Part shown: one piece after another, positions 36,337 through 45,926 of the stretch | Layout of the letters: each line of letters opens with the position of its first letter | Numbering within the stretch: the stretch's first letter is position 1 | NCBI GenBank assembly: GCA_024644235.1 | Contig: JAHELJ010000003.1 | Coordinates: 183,979-247,978, forward strand | From: Lewinellaceae bacterium | GTDB taxonomy: Bacteria > Bacteroidota > Bacteroidia > Chitinophagales > Saprospiraceae | Length of the DNA stretch: 64,000 nt | Direction: 5' to 3' | Position numbers and translations under genes: made by a program | Notes under the pieces: model-generated | What the model was told of the DNA's origin: nothing | What the model saw: only the letters and a program-made list of their open reading frames with translations | Databases searched by the model: none

Positions 36337-38406
36337 CTAAAAATCCAGGAGCTTCTTGATCCGGTCGGCAACTTTCTCAGCAGAAGGTAACATAGTTTTT
36401 TCCAATACTTCGTTTAATGGCACCGCTGGTACGGGAACCGATCCCAATGTAAGCACCGGTGCATCCAGATAAGTAAACATCTCTTCTTGGATGAATCCTG
36501 CAAGTGCTTGTGCAAAGGAATTAGTAGCTGGTTCCTCAGTAAGAACCAGGCAACGTCCATGCTTGCGGACACTTTCTCGGATCAAATTATCATCGCGAGG
36601 AACCAGTGATCTGAGGTCAATCACCTCTACCTGTCCGGGATAGCTTTTTGCAGCTTCTACAGCCCAAAACACACCCATCCCATAAGTGATGACAGTGCAT
36701 GTAGACCCACTCGCCAACAGTGTTTCATCAGCCTGCAGAGCTACCCTGCCAATTCCAAGTGGTAGAATATAATCTTCTGCAGGTAGAATACTTTTTGCTC
36801 CTTCCGTACCTGGGATCTTCGACCAGTACAGGCCTTTATGCTCCAATATCACGACGGGATTGGGATCATAATAAGCAGCTTTCATAAAGCCTTTCAGGTC
36901 AGCCCCAGTACTGGGGTAAACAACCTTGATGCCACGAATGTTGGTCAGAACTGATTCTACACTTGAAGAATGATAAGGCCCTCCCCCACCGTAGGCGCCA
37001 ATCGGTACTCTCAATATCATACTCACCGGATACTTCCCCGCCGTGAGATAACAACTACGACTCACCTCGGTGAAGAGTTGATTTAGGCCAGGCCAGATGT
37101 AGTCCGCAAACTGCACCTCTACGATCGGTCTCAGACCGACCGCCGAAAGCCCTACCGTACTGCCGATGATAAAAGCCTCTTGAATTGCCGTATTGAAAAC
37201 CCTGGTGTCGCCAAACTTCTCTGCCAGAGTTGCTGCTTCCCGGAAAACACCGCCTAATCTTCGTCCAACATCCTGGCCGTAAAAAAGACACTCAGGGTGT
37301 TTGTGCATCAGCTCCTCAATGGCCAATAGCCCACAATCCACCATCACTTTGGGCTCTCCCCCATCAGGAGCCCTTATCCCACTCTCATGTGTGACTTCCG
37401 ATGGAGCAAATTCATGGGTCGTCAAATCCTCTGGATCAGGATTGGAAGCTTCCATAGCCCTGTCAAAATCTCCTGCTACAATAACCAGAGCTTCATGCTC
37501 CAAGGCGTCCAATTGGTCAGGGTCAATTTCCAATTCAATCAAGTAATCTCTAAGCTGAGGAATTGGATCTCTCAGGGAGTGTTCTTCCAGATCATCTCGA
37601 TACCATTCCTTCCTGACTCCCGATGTGTGATGATTGAGCAATGGCACCTGAGCATGAAGCAGATAAGGTCTGCGTTCATGCCGGATTGCTGCAAAAATCT
37701 GCTCTACAACAACATATGACTTCACGAAATCACTGCCATCTATTGATACGGCTTCCAAGCCCGGAAATCCTTTTGCATATTCCGCTGCTGACATTGCCCT
37801 GGTTTCTTCCTCGTTCGCGGAAATATCCCAACCGTTATCCTGCACAAGGTATAGGATGGGGTATTGCTTAAGGGCTGCCATCTGGAAGGCCTCAGCTACC
37901 TCTCCTTCAGTGACTGAGGCGTCTCCCATTGAGCATACTACTAATGGCTTGGATTGTGCATCATCAGTAAGATTCAATGCCTCCTTATACTGCAATCCCA
38001 TCGCAATACCTGTGGATGGGATAGCTTGCATGCCGGTGGCTGATGACTGATGAGGGATCTTGGGCTTATCAGGATCTTTAAGAGACGGATGACTGTAATA
38101 AGCCCTACCCTGCGAAAAAGGGTCCTCTTTCTTTGCCATCAGCTGCAGCATGAGGTCATAAGGACGCATGCCCAACCCAAGCAACATGGACTCATCCCGA
38201 TAGTACGGACAAGCATAATCGTGAGATTGCAGCTGCATGCCCACTGCCAATTGAATAGCCTCATGACCCCGGCTGGTAGCATGAACGTACTTTGAAAGTT
38301 GCTTGAAATTTGCCTCATAAAGATCAGTCATTGCCTTGGACATACACATGAGCCGATAGGCTTTCAGCAGCACTTTCTTTCTAACCTTGCTTTTGATCTT
38401 TCCCAT
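36337..38406 (-). CDS. Fused alpha-beta E1 component of a 2-oxo acid dehydrogenase
   Basis: A 689-residue thiamine-diphosphate enzyme in which the alpha subunit (about 1-330; GDASVTEGEVAEAFQMA is the ThDP/Mg motif) is joined to the beta subunit (about 345-689; VGLSAVGLRPIVEVQFADY). The fused form is common in Bacteroidota and resembles branched-chain 2-oxo acid dehydrogenase E1. It decarboxylates a 2-oxo acid and passes the acyl group to a lipoyl E2, which is not encoded nearby. It is the last gene of the phenylacetate operon (1-nt overlap with the enoyl-CoA hydratase), suggesting the operon may also serve phenylpyruvate or phenylalanine breakdown. Confidence 0.88.
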   Translation of the reverse strand: MGKIKSKVRKKVLLKAYRLMCMSKAMTDLYEANFKQLSKYVHATSRGHEAIQLAVGMQLQSHDYACPYYRDESMLLGLGMRPYDLMLQLMAKKEDPFSQGRAYYSHPSLKDPDKPKIPHQSSATGMQAIPSTGIAMGLQYKEALNLTDDAQSKPLVVCSMGDASVTEGEVAEAFQMAALKQYPILYLVQDNGWDISANEEETRAMSAAEYAKGFPGLEAVSIDGSDFVKSYVVVEQIFAAIRHERRPYLLHAQVPLLNHHTSGVRKEWYRDDLEEHSLRDPIPQLRDYLIELEIDPDQLDALEHEALVIVAGDFDRAMEASNPDPEDLTTHEFAPSEVTHESGIRAPDGGEPKVMVDCGLLAIEELMHKHPECLFYGQDVGRRLGGVFREAATLAEKFGDTRVFNTAIQEAFIIGSTVGLSAVGLRPIVEVQFADYIWPGLNQLFTEVSRSCYLTAGKYPVSMILRVPIGAYGGGGPYHSSSVESVLTNIRGIKVVYPSTGADLKGFMKAAYYDPNPVVILEHKGLYWSKIPGTEGAKSILPAEDYILPLGIGRVALQADETLLASGSTCTVITYGMGVFWAVEAAKSYPGQVEVIDLRSLVPRDDNLIRESVRKHGRCLVLTEEPATNSFAQALAGFIQEEMFTYLDAPVLTLGSVPVPAVPLNEVLEKTMLPSAEKVADRIKKLLDF

Positions 38407-39170
38407 TAGGTTGTCGCCAACTTATTGATCGCCTGTTGTGCCTCTGGTGTGAGCAGCAAATCGCCACTGATTTGGGCTCGTTCTTTTAAAAGTGTATCCC
38501 AGTTTTCTGTTCCTTGCCAAAAGACCTGTTTTAGATGCTTCATCGCCGCCGGACTGTAATTCCTGATACGTTCCAAGAACCGCTCCAGATAATCATCTAG
38601 CTGCTCGATCTTGTCGAACAACTCGTGATAAAGCCCATGCTCCCTAGCCCACTCAGCCGTTTGCCATTCGCTGGCATTGATGGCCATTTCCATAAAGGCT
38701 GATCTACCCAGCTTTCGCTCGACGGCAGGTCCGATCACAAATGGTCCTATTCCCAGCTGTAGCTCGCTAAGTCGTACCGAACCCCACTTGGTTGACATCG
38801 TGTAGTCAGCTGCTGCAATCAACCCAACTCCTCCTCCTACAGCCTTGCCCTGAACCCGGCAGATAACAAATTTTTCTGCTTCTCGAATAGCATTGATAAC
38901 CCTGGCAAAACCCATAAAAAATGCAAAACCTTCTTTCTGATTTGTCACTGCTCGCAATTCATCAAAATTAGCGCCAGCGCAGAATGTACGCTCCCCTTCG
39001 CTTTGGAGCAAAATGGCTTTCACTTCTTTAGCAGAAGATGCTTTGACGATCGATTCTTGTAAGTCCTTCAATAACTCAGCTGGCAAAGAGTTGTGGCTAG
39101 GATGACTGAAGGTAATCATCGCTATTCCCTCATGAATCTCATACGTTACTTGACCTTTATCAGGGCTCAT
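38406..39170 (-). CDS. Enoyl-CoA hydratase/isomerase family protein, PaaF-like by position
   Basis: A 254-residue crotonase. The CoA-binding loop FCAGANFDELRA and the oxyanion region GKAVGGGVGLIAAADYTMST are clear, but the second catalytic Glu region (LSELQLGIGPFVIG) is unusual. In the phenylacetate pathway a crotonase (PaaF) hydrates 2,3-dehydroadipyl-CoA. This gene fills that slot by location, with overlaps of 4 nt to paaZ and 1 nt to the E1 gene. It could also be a methylglutaconyl-CoA hydratase-type enzyme. Confidence 0.8.
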   Translation of the reverse strand: MSPDKGQVTYEIHEGIAMITFSHPSHNSLPAELLKDLQESIVKASSAKEVKAILLQSEGERTFCAGANFDELRAVTNQKEGFAFFMGFARVINAIREAEKFVICRVQGKAVGGGVGLIAAADYTMSTKWGSVRLSELQLGIGPFVIGPAVERKLGRSAFMEMAINASEWQTAEWAREHGLYHELFDKIEQLDDYLERFLERIRNYSPAAMKHLKQVFWQGTENWDTLLKERAQISGDLLLTPEAQQAINKLATT

Positions 39171-41233
39171 CCGGATTTGTCTTCTTTTGATTGGATCATG
39201 GTCAGAATAGTGGCTATCATCACGAGCTCATCTGTTTGGTCGAAGACTTCCACAAAGAACTTGACGATCCCTTTCGGTACATCGTGATCATCCCTCACTT
39301 CTTGACTGATTTTTTCTTTGACAGTTAGCTGCACGTGAAGGGTCATGCCGGGATATACTGGTTTTGTAAATCTGCATGTTTCGATTCCATAATTCAACAA
39401 AACCGGTCCTTTGCCTGGATCAACAAAGAGGCCAGCTGCTGCAGATAACACAAAATATCCATGGGCAACCCGCTGTTCGAATGTAGTTCCATCTAGCGAA
39501 GTGATGTCGGTATGTGCATAAAAATGATCCCAACTTACATTGGCAAATTGAACGATATCGGCTTCTGTTATTGTTCGTTTATGAGTGATAATGGAATCAC
39601 CCACGCTGAGTTCTTCGAAGTGTTTCTTGAAAGGATGTACATCCGTTTTCGCAGTCCGCCCACCTTGCTGGTAAACTCTGGTGATTTCGGTGAGGGTGGT
39701 GGGAGTGCCCTGTACTGCCACCCTTTGCAAATAATGCTTGACACCCCGCATGCCACCCATTTCTTCACCACCTCCAGCGCGGCCAGGACCCCCATGAACC
39801 AGCATTGGCAGTGGTGACCCATGTCCGGTGGAAGATTTTGCATTCTCGCGATTGAGCACTAATATGCGGCCGTGATGACTGGCAGCGCCTAAAGTATACC
39901 GGGAAGCGATCTCATCATTATAAGTGGTAATGGAGCTGCATAAGGAACCTTTACCCAGTTTGCTGAGGGCGATTGCCTCATCCAAATCTCGATAAGGCAT
40001 AATGGTACAGACCGGACCGAAGGCTTCGATTTCATGCAGACCCAGGTACTTAAAGGGATTCTTTTGCATCAGCACTACCGGTTGCATAAATGCACCCCTT
40101 TGACTATCTGCATCAATCACTTTGAATTCTTGATTTTTGCCATATACAACCTCGGCAAACTTCGACAAATCAGCCACCCTCTCTTTGACCTCATCCAATT
40201 GTACTTTTCCTGCCAGCGCACCCATCCTTACAGAGTCATTTCTCGGATTTCCGATTGTGGTCTTGGCAAGTGAATTGCCCAACGCAATGTGAACATCCTC
40301 TAAATATTTCTCAGGAACGAATACCCGCCTGATCGCAGTGCATTTTTGTCCACATTTCACAGTCATCTCTTTCCTCACTTCTTTGATAAAGAGATCAAAC
40401 TCTTCCGATCCAGGATGGGCATCTTCTCCAAGCACTGCGCAATTCAGAGAGTCTGCTTCCAGATTAAACGGCACAGAGCACTCCACAATTTTTGGATGTG
40501 TCTTAAGCATTCTCCCAGTAGAGGCCGAGCCTGTAAAGGTCACGACGTCTTGCTCTTGCACGAAGTCGAGGATACCTTGTCCCGATCCACATACTAACTG
40601 AATACTACCCTCCGGCAATATTTCAGACTGCACGATATCACGGAACATGGCCTGGGTAAGAAATGACGTTAGGGTAGCAGGCTTTACAATTGCTGGCACC
40701 CCGGCAAGGAGGTTTACGGCAATTTTCTCGAGCATACCCCAAATAGGAAAATTAAATGCATTTATATGAATGGCGACGCCCTCCTTGGGCACCATGATGT
40801 GATGACCGATAAAGGAGCCATCCTTAGACAGATTAACCGCCTCTCCATCGACATGAAAGCTCTGATCTGGAAATTTCCTTCTCAGACTGGCATTGGAAAA
40901 TAAATTTCCGATTCCCCCTTCAATATCAATCCAACTATCTGCCCGGGTTGCCCCAGTCCTATAGCTTACTGGATAATAGGAATCTTTTCGTTTGTGAAGG
41001 TGAAGCGCCAGGGCCTTTAGCATCAGACCTCTTTCCCGAAATGTCAGCTTCCGCAAAGCAGGCCCCCCAGCTTCCCGGGCATGGTGACACATTTTCTCAA
41101 AATCGAGCCCCTTACTGCTGGCAGCAGCGATATCTTCACCAGTCACAGCATCTTGCAGGATCTTGCCTTGATCCTCACCCGGAATCCACTGGCCGCAGGC
41201 ATAATTTTCGAGCATTTCTACTGTGAGTGGCAT
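39167..41233 (-). CDS. paaZ: Bifunctional oxepin-CoA hydrolase / semialdehyde dehydrogenase PaaZ
   Basis: A 688-residue fusion. The N-terminal aldehyde dehydrogenase (about 1-520) has base Glu in LEADSLNCA and nucleophile Cys in CGQKCTAIRRVF. The C-terminal MaoC-like hydratase (about 545-680) has the Asp-His pair in SWDHFYAHTD. PaaZ opens the oxepin-CoA ring and oxidises the aldehyde to 3-oxo-5,6-dehydrosuberyl-CoA. The ATG at 41233 is used; an in-frame TTG two codons earlier is unlikely. It follows paaY by 44 nt. Confidence 0.95.
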   Translation of the reverse strand: MPLTVEMLENYACGQWIPGEDQGKILQDAVTGEDIAAASSKGLDFEKMCHHAREAGGPALRKLTFRERGLMLKALALHLHKRKDSYYPVSYRTGATRADSWIDIEGGIGNLFSNASLRRKFPDQSFHVDGEAVNLSKDGSFIGHHIMVPKEGVAIHINAFNFPIWGMLEKIAVNLLAGVPAIVKPATLTSFLTQAMFRDIVQSEILPEGSIQLVCGSGQGILDFVQEQDVVTFTGSASTGRMLKTHPKIVECSVPFNLEADSLNCAVLGEDAHPGSEEFDLFIKEVRKEMTVKCGQKCTAIRRVFVPEKYLEDVHIALGNSLAKTTIGNPRNDSVRMGALAGKVQLDEVKERVADLSKFAEVVYGKNQEFKVIDADSQRGAFMQPVVLMQKNPFKYLGLHEIEAFGPVCTIMPYRDLDEAIALSKLGKGSLCSSITTYNDEIASRYTLGAASHHGRILVLNRENAKSSTGHGSPLPMLVHGGPGRAGGGEEMGGMRGVKHYLQRVAVQGTPTTLTEITRVYQQGGRTAKTDVHPFKKHFEELSVGDSIITHKRTITEADIVQFANVSWDHFYAHTDITSLDGTTFEQRVAHGYFVLSAAAGLFVDPGKGPVLLNYGIETCRFTKPVYPGMTLHVQLTVKEKISQEVRDDHDVPKGIVKFFVEVFDQTDELVMIATILTMIQSKEDKSG

Positions 41234-41277
41234 ATGCAAATATACGCAGGCAAAGGTTAAAGCTTATGTTCAACCTT

Positions 41278-41880
41278 TCAATGCAAGTACTCCGATTCAT
41301 CCTTCCAGGTCTGGTAAGTTATACCTGGTTTCGGTCGTTCGGTGGGAATCTCCCGGAGCGGCTTACAGGGACGTAATGATTCGTGAAGAGTGGCGGGTAA
41401 CTGTTGATAAAGTTTGGTTCCTCGTCGTTTCCAATCAAGCATCTCGTCAGTTACTCTTCCGGTAACCCGGCCTGGATTACCTACCACCAGACTCCTTGTT
41501 GGAATCTGCATTTTGGATTTGATGAAAGTGAGAGCTCCTACGATTGAACCAGCCCCTATAAGAGAATTGTCCATTAACACGCTGTTCATCCCAATCAGGC
41601 AGTCGGCTTCGATATGAGCTCCATGAATCACGGCTCCATGCCCGATATGAGCATTTTGCTCCAGCCTTACGGTGACACCCGGAAACATGTGTATCACACA
41701 GTTTTCCTGAACATTGCAACCATCTTCAATGACGATTTCTCCCCAATCGCCCCGCAATACTGCTCCAGGACCGATATATACCTGTTTCCCAATGATCACA
41801 TGGCCCGTGACATTGGCTTGTGGATGTACGAAGGCACTGTCGTGAACGACTGGCCGAACTCCATCAAATTCGTAAATCAT
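41278..41880 (-). CDS. paaY: Hexapeptide-repeat protein PaaY (gamma-carbonic anhydrase fold)
   Basis: A 200-residue left-handed beta-helix protein with repeated hexapeptides (VHPQANVTGHVIIG onward) and three His at gamma-carbonic-anhydrase metal positions (IHMFPG, HIGHGAVIHGA). PaaY is a thioesterase of the phenylacetate pathway that removes inhibitory CoA adducts such as ring-2-hydroxyphenylacetyl-CoA. It is placed between paaZ and a Bax-inhibitor-1 gene. Confidence 0.9.
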   Translation of the reverse strand: MIYEFDGVRPVVHDSAFVHPQANVTGHVIIGKQVYIGPGAVLRGDWGEIVIEDGCNVQENCVIHMFPGVTVRLEQNAHIGHGAVIHGAHIEADCLIGMNSVLMDNSLIGAGSIVGALTFIKSKMQIPTRSLVVGNPGRVTGRVTDEMLDWKRRGTKLYQQLPATLHESLRPCKPLREIPTERPKPGITYQTWKDESEYLH

Positions 41881-41892
41881 CGCTCTGGCAGA

Positions 41893-42648
41893 TTACTCTC
41901 TACCCGAGAAAATTGCCAGAATTCTGAGTATTTCTATGTAGATCCAGACTAGTGTGATGATTAGCCCCATTGCTGCAAACCATTCCATATACGATGGCGC
42001 GCCATGTTCTTCTCCCTTTTCAAACAAATCAAAGTCCAGGAGTAGGTTTAGCGAAGCGATTCCAAGAATTGCAAGGCTGATGAGAAGGGTTAGTGGACTC
42101 GCTTCGTGAAGAAACGGCAGATTGACTCCAAATAGACCCAGAACCAATGAGACCATGTAAAAACCAAAAACCCCAAATGTTGCCATCACGATTCCACTCC
42201 GAAATGATTTGGTGACTTTGATAAGTCCTGACTTATAAATGGCCAGCATGGCAAAGAAAACACCAAACGTAAGGATAACCGCTTGCATAATTATCCCACC
42301 AAATGCCGCAGCGTACATAGCTGAAATACCACCGACAAAGAATCCTTCACACACTGCATACAGTGGCGCCCAGGTGGCCGAGTTCTCGATCTTACGGGTG
42401 GCAATTATTACAATGATTAAACCCGCGATTGCTCCACCCCAGGTCAGTATTGGGCTCGGATAGGTGAATGAAAATGCTGCTGCAGCTACCAGCACAGCAC
42501 CTAACAAAAACGATTTGTTCACGGCTCCTGCTACAGTCATCTTCTCTTCCCCGGAATCGACAACTTCACCGACAGTGCGAAAGGCTTCTTCGCTCATAAC
42601 CGGGTTAGAGGATTCGAAAAAACTCCTGGATTTCTTTATACTTCTCAT
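41893..42648 (-). CDS. Bax inhibitor-1 / YccA family membrane protein
   Basis: A 251-residue protein with seven membrane helices after a 40-residue cytoplasmic N-terminus. It keeps the family's helix patterns (EGFFVGGISAMYAAAFGG, LNLLLDFDLFEKG with the conserved acidic residues of the pH-sensing pore). BI-1 proteins act as pH-dependent calcium leaks or interact with membrane proteases such as FtsH. It has no known part in phenylacetate breakdown, yet it stands inside the operon, 12 nt before paaY and 136 nt after paaH. A CACCTTTG (42677-42684, minus strand) resembling a -7 element may give it its own promoter. Confidence 0.9.
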   Translation of the reverse strand: MRSIKKSRSFFESSNPVMSEEAFRTVGEVVDSGEEKMTVAGAVNKSFLLGAVLVAAAAFSFTYPSPILTWGGAIAGLIIVIIATRKIENSATWAPLYAVCEGFFVGGISAMYAAAFGGIIMQAVILTFGVFFAMLAIYKSGLIKVTKSFRSGIVMATFGVFGFYMVSLVLGLFGVNLPFLHEASPLTLLISLAILGIASLNLLLDFDLFEKGEEHGAPSYMEWFAAMGLIITLVWIYIEILRILAIFSGRE

Positions 42649-42784
42649 TTCACCTAAATTTTCAATGTAAACAACACAAAGGTGGGTAAAAGTTTAGTTA
42701 ATAAGCCGATCTTATTTAAAAAATGAAGGGACATTTGTTTCCAGTCAACAGTCTGGTTAAAAGGAAACCAATCTACAGAGGCCA

Positions 42785-43939
42785 TCAGGTGAAAAAACCT
42801 TTCTGCTGATTCGCCAAGTCACGCAGCAAGGGACTGCATCTATATCGCTCTTCATGATAGTGCTCAAAAAGTTTATCAATCGAGGCCACACACTCATCGA
42901 CTCCGATCTCGTCAGCCCAGGTCAGTAAGCCCTTGGGATAATTCACTCCCAAAGTCATAGCGAGCTCAATATGTTCTTTGGATGCCACACCTCGGTATAG
43001 CAGATCGGCTGCTTCATTGATCAGCATCAGAAGAACTCTCTTAAAGACTCTGCGGCCAAGTTCTGAATTATCTCTGGCCGGACTGTCTGATTTATCGCCT
43101 GCATAATCATAGAAGCCCTTTCCTGTTTTGCGGCCCAACTGATTGGTTATCATCATATTCTTCTGCAATTGACTGGGACGATAGCGGCTTTCGAACCCGG
43201 TTGCTTGCCAAACAGTTTCATTTACCTGGTAGTTAATATCGTTTCCAATCAGATCCATGAGTTGAAATGGGCCCATTTTAAATCCCTCCTGTAAGAAAGC
43301 GCCATCAATAGTATAGATATCGGCAATCCCCTCCTCCAGGATCCTTAAGGCTTCATTGTAGAAAGGCCTTGCAATCCGGTTGACAATAAATCCGGGATAA
43401 TCTTTAGCGATCACTGTCGTCTTGCCCCATGAATCAAGAATCTCCTGGCTCTTGCCAACGACGAAATCACTGGTTTTGAAGCCTGGTACGATCTCAACCA
43501 GCTTCATCAGTGACGCGGGATTGAAGAAATGGATGCCGAGGAATCTTTCCTGATTCCGGCAGGCCTTAGATAGCTCAGAAATACTAAGTGAAGAGGTATT
43601 CGTTGCTATGATGGAGTCTCCTCCGGCCCGTTGATCAAGTACTTTGATCACTTGCATTTTTGCCTCCCGATTCTCGATGATTGCTTCGATCAAGAATCCT
43701 GCACCCGTCAAATCATGCAGATGATCTATTAGATACAGATTTCCGAAATAGCGTTTTGCTGTGCCTTCTCCGATTTTCCCTTTCTCTTCCAGCCTATTAA
43801 GTCTGGCAAGAATTAAATCGCGGGCATTAATCTGAGAGTCCTCGTTTTCATCATATAAATGTACCTCGCAGCCAGCCATTAGGGCTACCTGTGCTATCCC
43901 TGTTCCCATAGTGCCGGCACCGACAATTCCTACATTCAT
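42785..43939 (-). CDS. paaH: 3-hydroxyacyl-CoA dehydrogenase PaaH
   Basis: A 384-residue NAD-dependent dehydrogenase: Rossmann motif GIVGAGTMGTGIAQ at the start, then the LGIHFFNPASLMKLVEIVPG active-site region with catalytic His, then two C-terminal 3HCDH domains. It oxidises 3-hydroxyadipyl-CoA to 3-oxoadipyl-CoA. The start at 43939 gives MNVGIVGAG and a 4-nt ATGA overlap with paaG; the 19-residue longer frame is not supported. Confidence 0.93.
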   Translation of the reverse strand: MNVGIVGAGTMGTGIAQVALMAGCEVHLYDENEDSQINARDLILARLNRLEEKGKIGEGTAKRYFGNLYLIDHLHDLTGAGFLIEAIIENREAKMQVIKVLDQRAGGDSIIATNTSSLSISELSKACRNQERFLGIHFFNPASLMKLVEIVPGFKTSDFVVGKSQEILDSWGKTTVIAKDYPGFIVNRIARPFYNEALRILEEGIADIYTIDGAFLQEGFKMGPFQLMDLIGNDINYQVNETVWQATGFESRYRPSQLQKNMMITNQLGRKTGKGFYDYAGDKSDSPARDNSELGRRVFKRVLLMLINEAADLLYRGVASKEHIELAMTLGVNYPKGLLTWADEIGVDECVASIDKLFEHYHEERYRCSPLLRDLANQQKGFFT

Positions 43940-44712
43940 TGTCCCAAAAATTTTGCTTGTCTTTTCTCGAGGAAAGCCTGAATACCCTCCCGGCAATCTT
44001 GGGTCTGACTGGCAGTGGCTTGTAGTTGTTCTTCTATGCCTAGCTGGGTATCAAGATCATTTTTTAGTGAATGATTAAGTGCACGTTTGGTGAGACCTAT
44101 GGCCCGGGTAGCCATTTGACTCAGCCGCTCACAGAGTTCCTGGACTGCTTTGCCAAATTCTTTCTCCGGAACAGCTTGATAAATAAGGCCGATTTGTTCT
44201 GCCTCTTCAGCCATTATGAAATCATTCAAAAACATGAGCGCTTTGGATCGTTGTAGACCAATTAGCCGGGGAAGGGTGAAGGTTCCACCGCTATCAGGGA
44301 TGAGTCCGATTTTTCCGAATCCTTGAATCAGCCGCACTCCTTGTTTTGCGATGACCAGATCACAACACAATGCTAGGTTTAGGCCAGCTCCGGCAGCCAC
44401 ACCATTGATCGCAGCTACTACCGGCTTTTCCATTCTGATGATTCCCCGAACGATGGGATTGTAATGCGTCCTTACGATATCAATTATGGAAGGACCATGA
44501 CCGGCCGTCACTTCGTTTAGATCCTGACCGGCACAAAAGGCCTTACCGGCACCAGTGATCAACACGACTCTGACAATATCATCTTCGGCGCATTCCTTCA
44601 AAACAGTCTGCAGCTCCAATGCCATAGCTCGATTGATGCTGTTATAAACTTTGGGACGATTTAACGTTATACTCGCCAGTCCGTCCTTTATTTCGAATTT
44701 GACTGGATCCAT
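43936..44712 (-). CDS. paaG: 1,2-epoxyphenylacetyl-CoA isomerase PaaG
   Basis: A 258-residue crotonase with CoA-binding FCAGQDLNEV, oxyanion-hole AAGAGLNLALCCDLVIA and the Asp-containing GLIPDSGGTF typical of PaaG. It isomerises ring 1,2-epoxyphenylacetyl-CoA to oxepin-CoA, the substrate of PaaZ, and also acts on the later dehydroadipyl-CoA isomer. It follows paaD by 3 nt and overlaps paaH. Confidence 0.92.
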   Translation of the reverse strand: MDPVKFEIKDGLASITLNRPKVYNSINRAMALELQTVLKECAEDDIVRVVLITGAGKAFCAGQDLNEVTAGHGPSIIDIVRTHYNPIVRGIIRMEKPVVAAINGVAAGAGLNLALCCDLVIAKQGVRLIQGFGKIGLIPDSGGTFTLPRLIGLQRSKALMFLNDFIMAEEAEQIGLIYQAVPEKEFGKAVQELCERLSQMATRAIGLTKRALNHSLKNDLDTQLGIEEQLQATASQTQDCREGIQAFLEKRQAKFLGQ

Positions 44713-44715
44713 TAT

Positions 44716-45171
44716 TCAGTGACATTTAAAGTATTCGAATGGCTCAAGGCATTCTCTACATCGAAAAAGTGATTTGCATGGCGTGGATCCGAATTGGCTG
44801 ATCTGCTCTACATCATTAGCTCCACATTGAGGACAATCCGGTGTTCCCCCGACTTTGGGCGGAGCAATGCCGTATTCCTTTAATAATCGACGTCCCTCGC
44901 TGGTAATCCTATCGGTCCCCCATACAGGGAAATTAACGTTTATCACCTTTACCTCGACATATCCCTCCTTTCTGAGCGCTTTGGCAATTAGTTGGGGGAT
45001 ATAATCAGTGGCCGGACAGCCAGAATAAGTTGGCATTACCTGCACCTCGATCGCGCCATCAACTGACTTGATCTTGTGAATTATTCCTAAATCTACCACT
45101 GAAATCACTGGTATCTCAGGATCCATTACTCTCAACAAAATCTGTCGTACCCTGTCCTCCCGTGTTACCAT
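44716..45171 (-). CDS. paaD: PaaD, iron-sulfur maturation protein of phenylacetyl-CoA epoxidase
   Basis: A 151-residue MIP18/DUF59 protein (about 1-95; MDPEIPVISVVDLGI and the TYSGCPAT Cys) with a C-terminal zinc-ribbon-like part holding four Cys in two CxxC pairs (CPQC and CREC) plus others. PaaD is needed for active PaaABCE and is thought to insert the metal cofactors. It overlaps paaC by 7 nt. Confidence 0.92.
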   Translation of the reverse strand: MVTREDRVRQILLRVMDPEIPVISVVDLGIIHKIKSVDGAIEVQVMPTYSGCPATDYIPQLIAKALRKEGYVEVKVINVNFPVWGTDRITSEGRRLLKEYGIAPPKVGGTPDCPQCGANDVEQISQFGSTPCKSLFRCRECLEPFEYFKCH

Positions 45172-45923
45172 ACCAGACCGGGATATGTTCGCTGTAGAAA
45201 TTGCATCTCCGCCAGGATATAGCCCAGGTGTTCCGTGTGCATTCCTTCTTTTCCTCCCTGAAAGTCCCAGTGCTCTTGTGGTACCACGAGACTTGCCTCC
45301 CTAAGGACAGATTGACAGCTTTGATCCCAAGTCTTTCTGATATCACGGCAATCAGGAATGAGAGATGCATTTATCAATTTTTCTTCGGCTGCAGTGGGTT
45401 GAAAAAACTCAAATGTGTAAGGCCAGAGTTCGTCAAGAGCAGTTTGCATCTTTTCATGACTCACCTTCGTTCCTAGGCCCAATCTATTGATCCAGGTGAT
45501 ACTAAATCTTTGGTGGTATTGAAGCTCCTTCAGACATTTGGCAGCCAGTTCACCCAACTTTATCTCGGAGCTCGTCAGAAGATGTTGGTAAAATTCGGTC
45601 CTAAAGGAGCACCATAAGTATTGTCTGAGAACGGTAAATGCAAAATCTCCCCGGGGCAACTCAGTGATAAGGTGATTTCTAAATTCGATGACATCACGAA
45701 GGTAGGCCAGATCATCTTCAGTGCGTCCCTTCCCCTCAATCTCTGCAGCGTATTGATAATATAGTCGGGATTGACCCACCAGATCCAGTGCAAGATTAGT
45801 AAGGGCGATATCTTGTTCAATTGTCGGACCATGTCCACACCATTCGGATAATCGATGTCCCAGAATAAGACTGTCATCGGCTAGATGGAGAACAAATTGA
45901 AACACCTGTTGATTCGCGATCAT
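45165..45923 (-). CDS. paaC: Phenylacetyl-CoA epoxidase structural subunit PaaC
   Basis: A 252-residue ferritin-like helical protein with the PaaC opening (DDSLILGHRLSEWCGHGPTIEQDIALTNLALD). PaaC is the non-catalytic partner that pairs with PaaA in the epoxidase. It follows paaB by 3 nt. The C-terminus ends shortly after the HTEHLGYILAEMQFLQR stretch, as in the family. Confidence 0.94.
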   Translation of the reverse strand: MIANQQVFQFVLHLADDSLILGHRLSEWCGHGPTIEQDIALTNLALDLVGQSRLYYQYAAEIEGKGRTEDDLAYLRDVIEFRNHLITELPRGDFAFTVLRQYLWCSFRTEFYQHLLTSSEIKLGELAAKCLKELQYHQRFSITWINRLGLGTKVSHEKMQTALDELWPYTFEFFQPTAAEEKLINASLIPDCRDIRKTWDQSCQSVLREASLVVPQEHWDFQGGKEGMHTEHLGYILAEMQFLQRTYPGLVW

Positions 45924-45926
45924 TCT

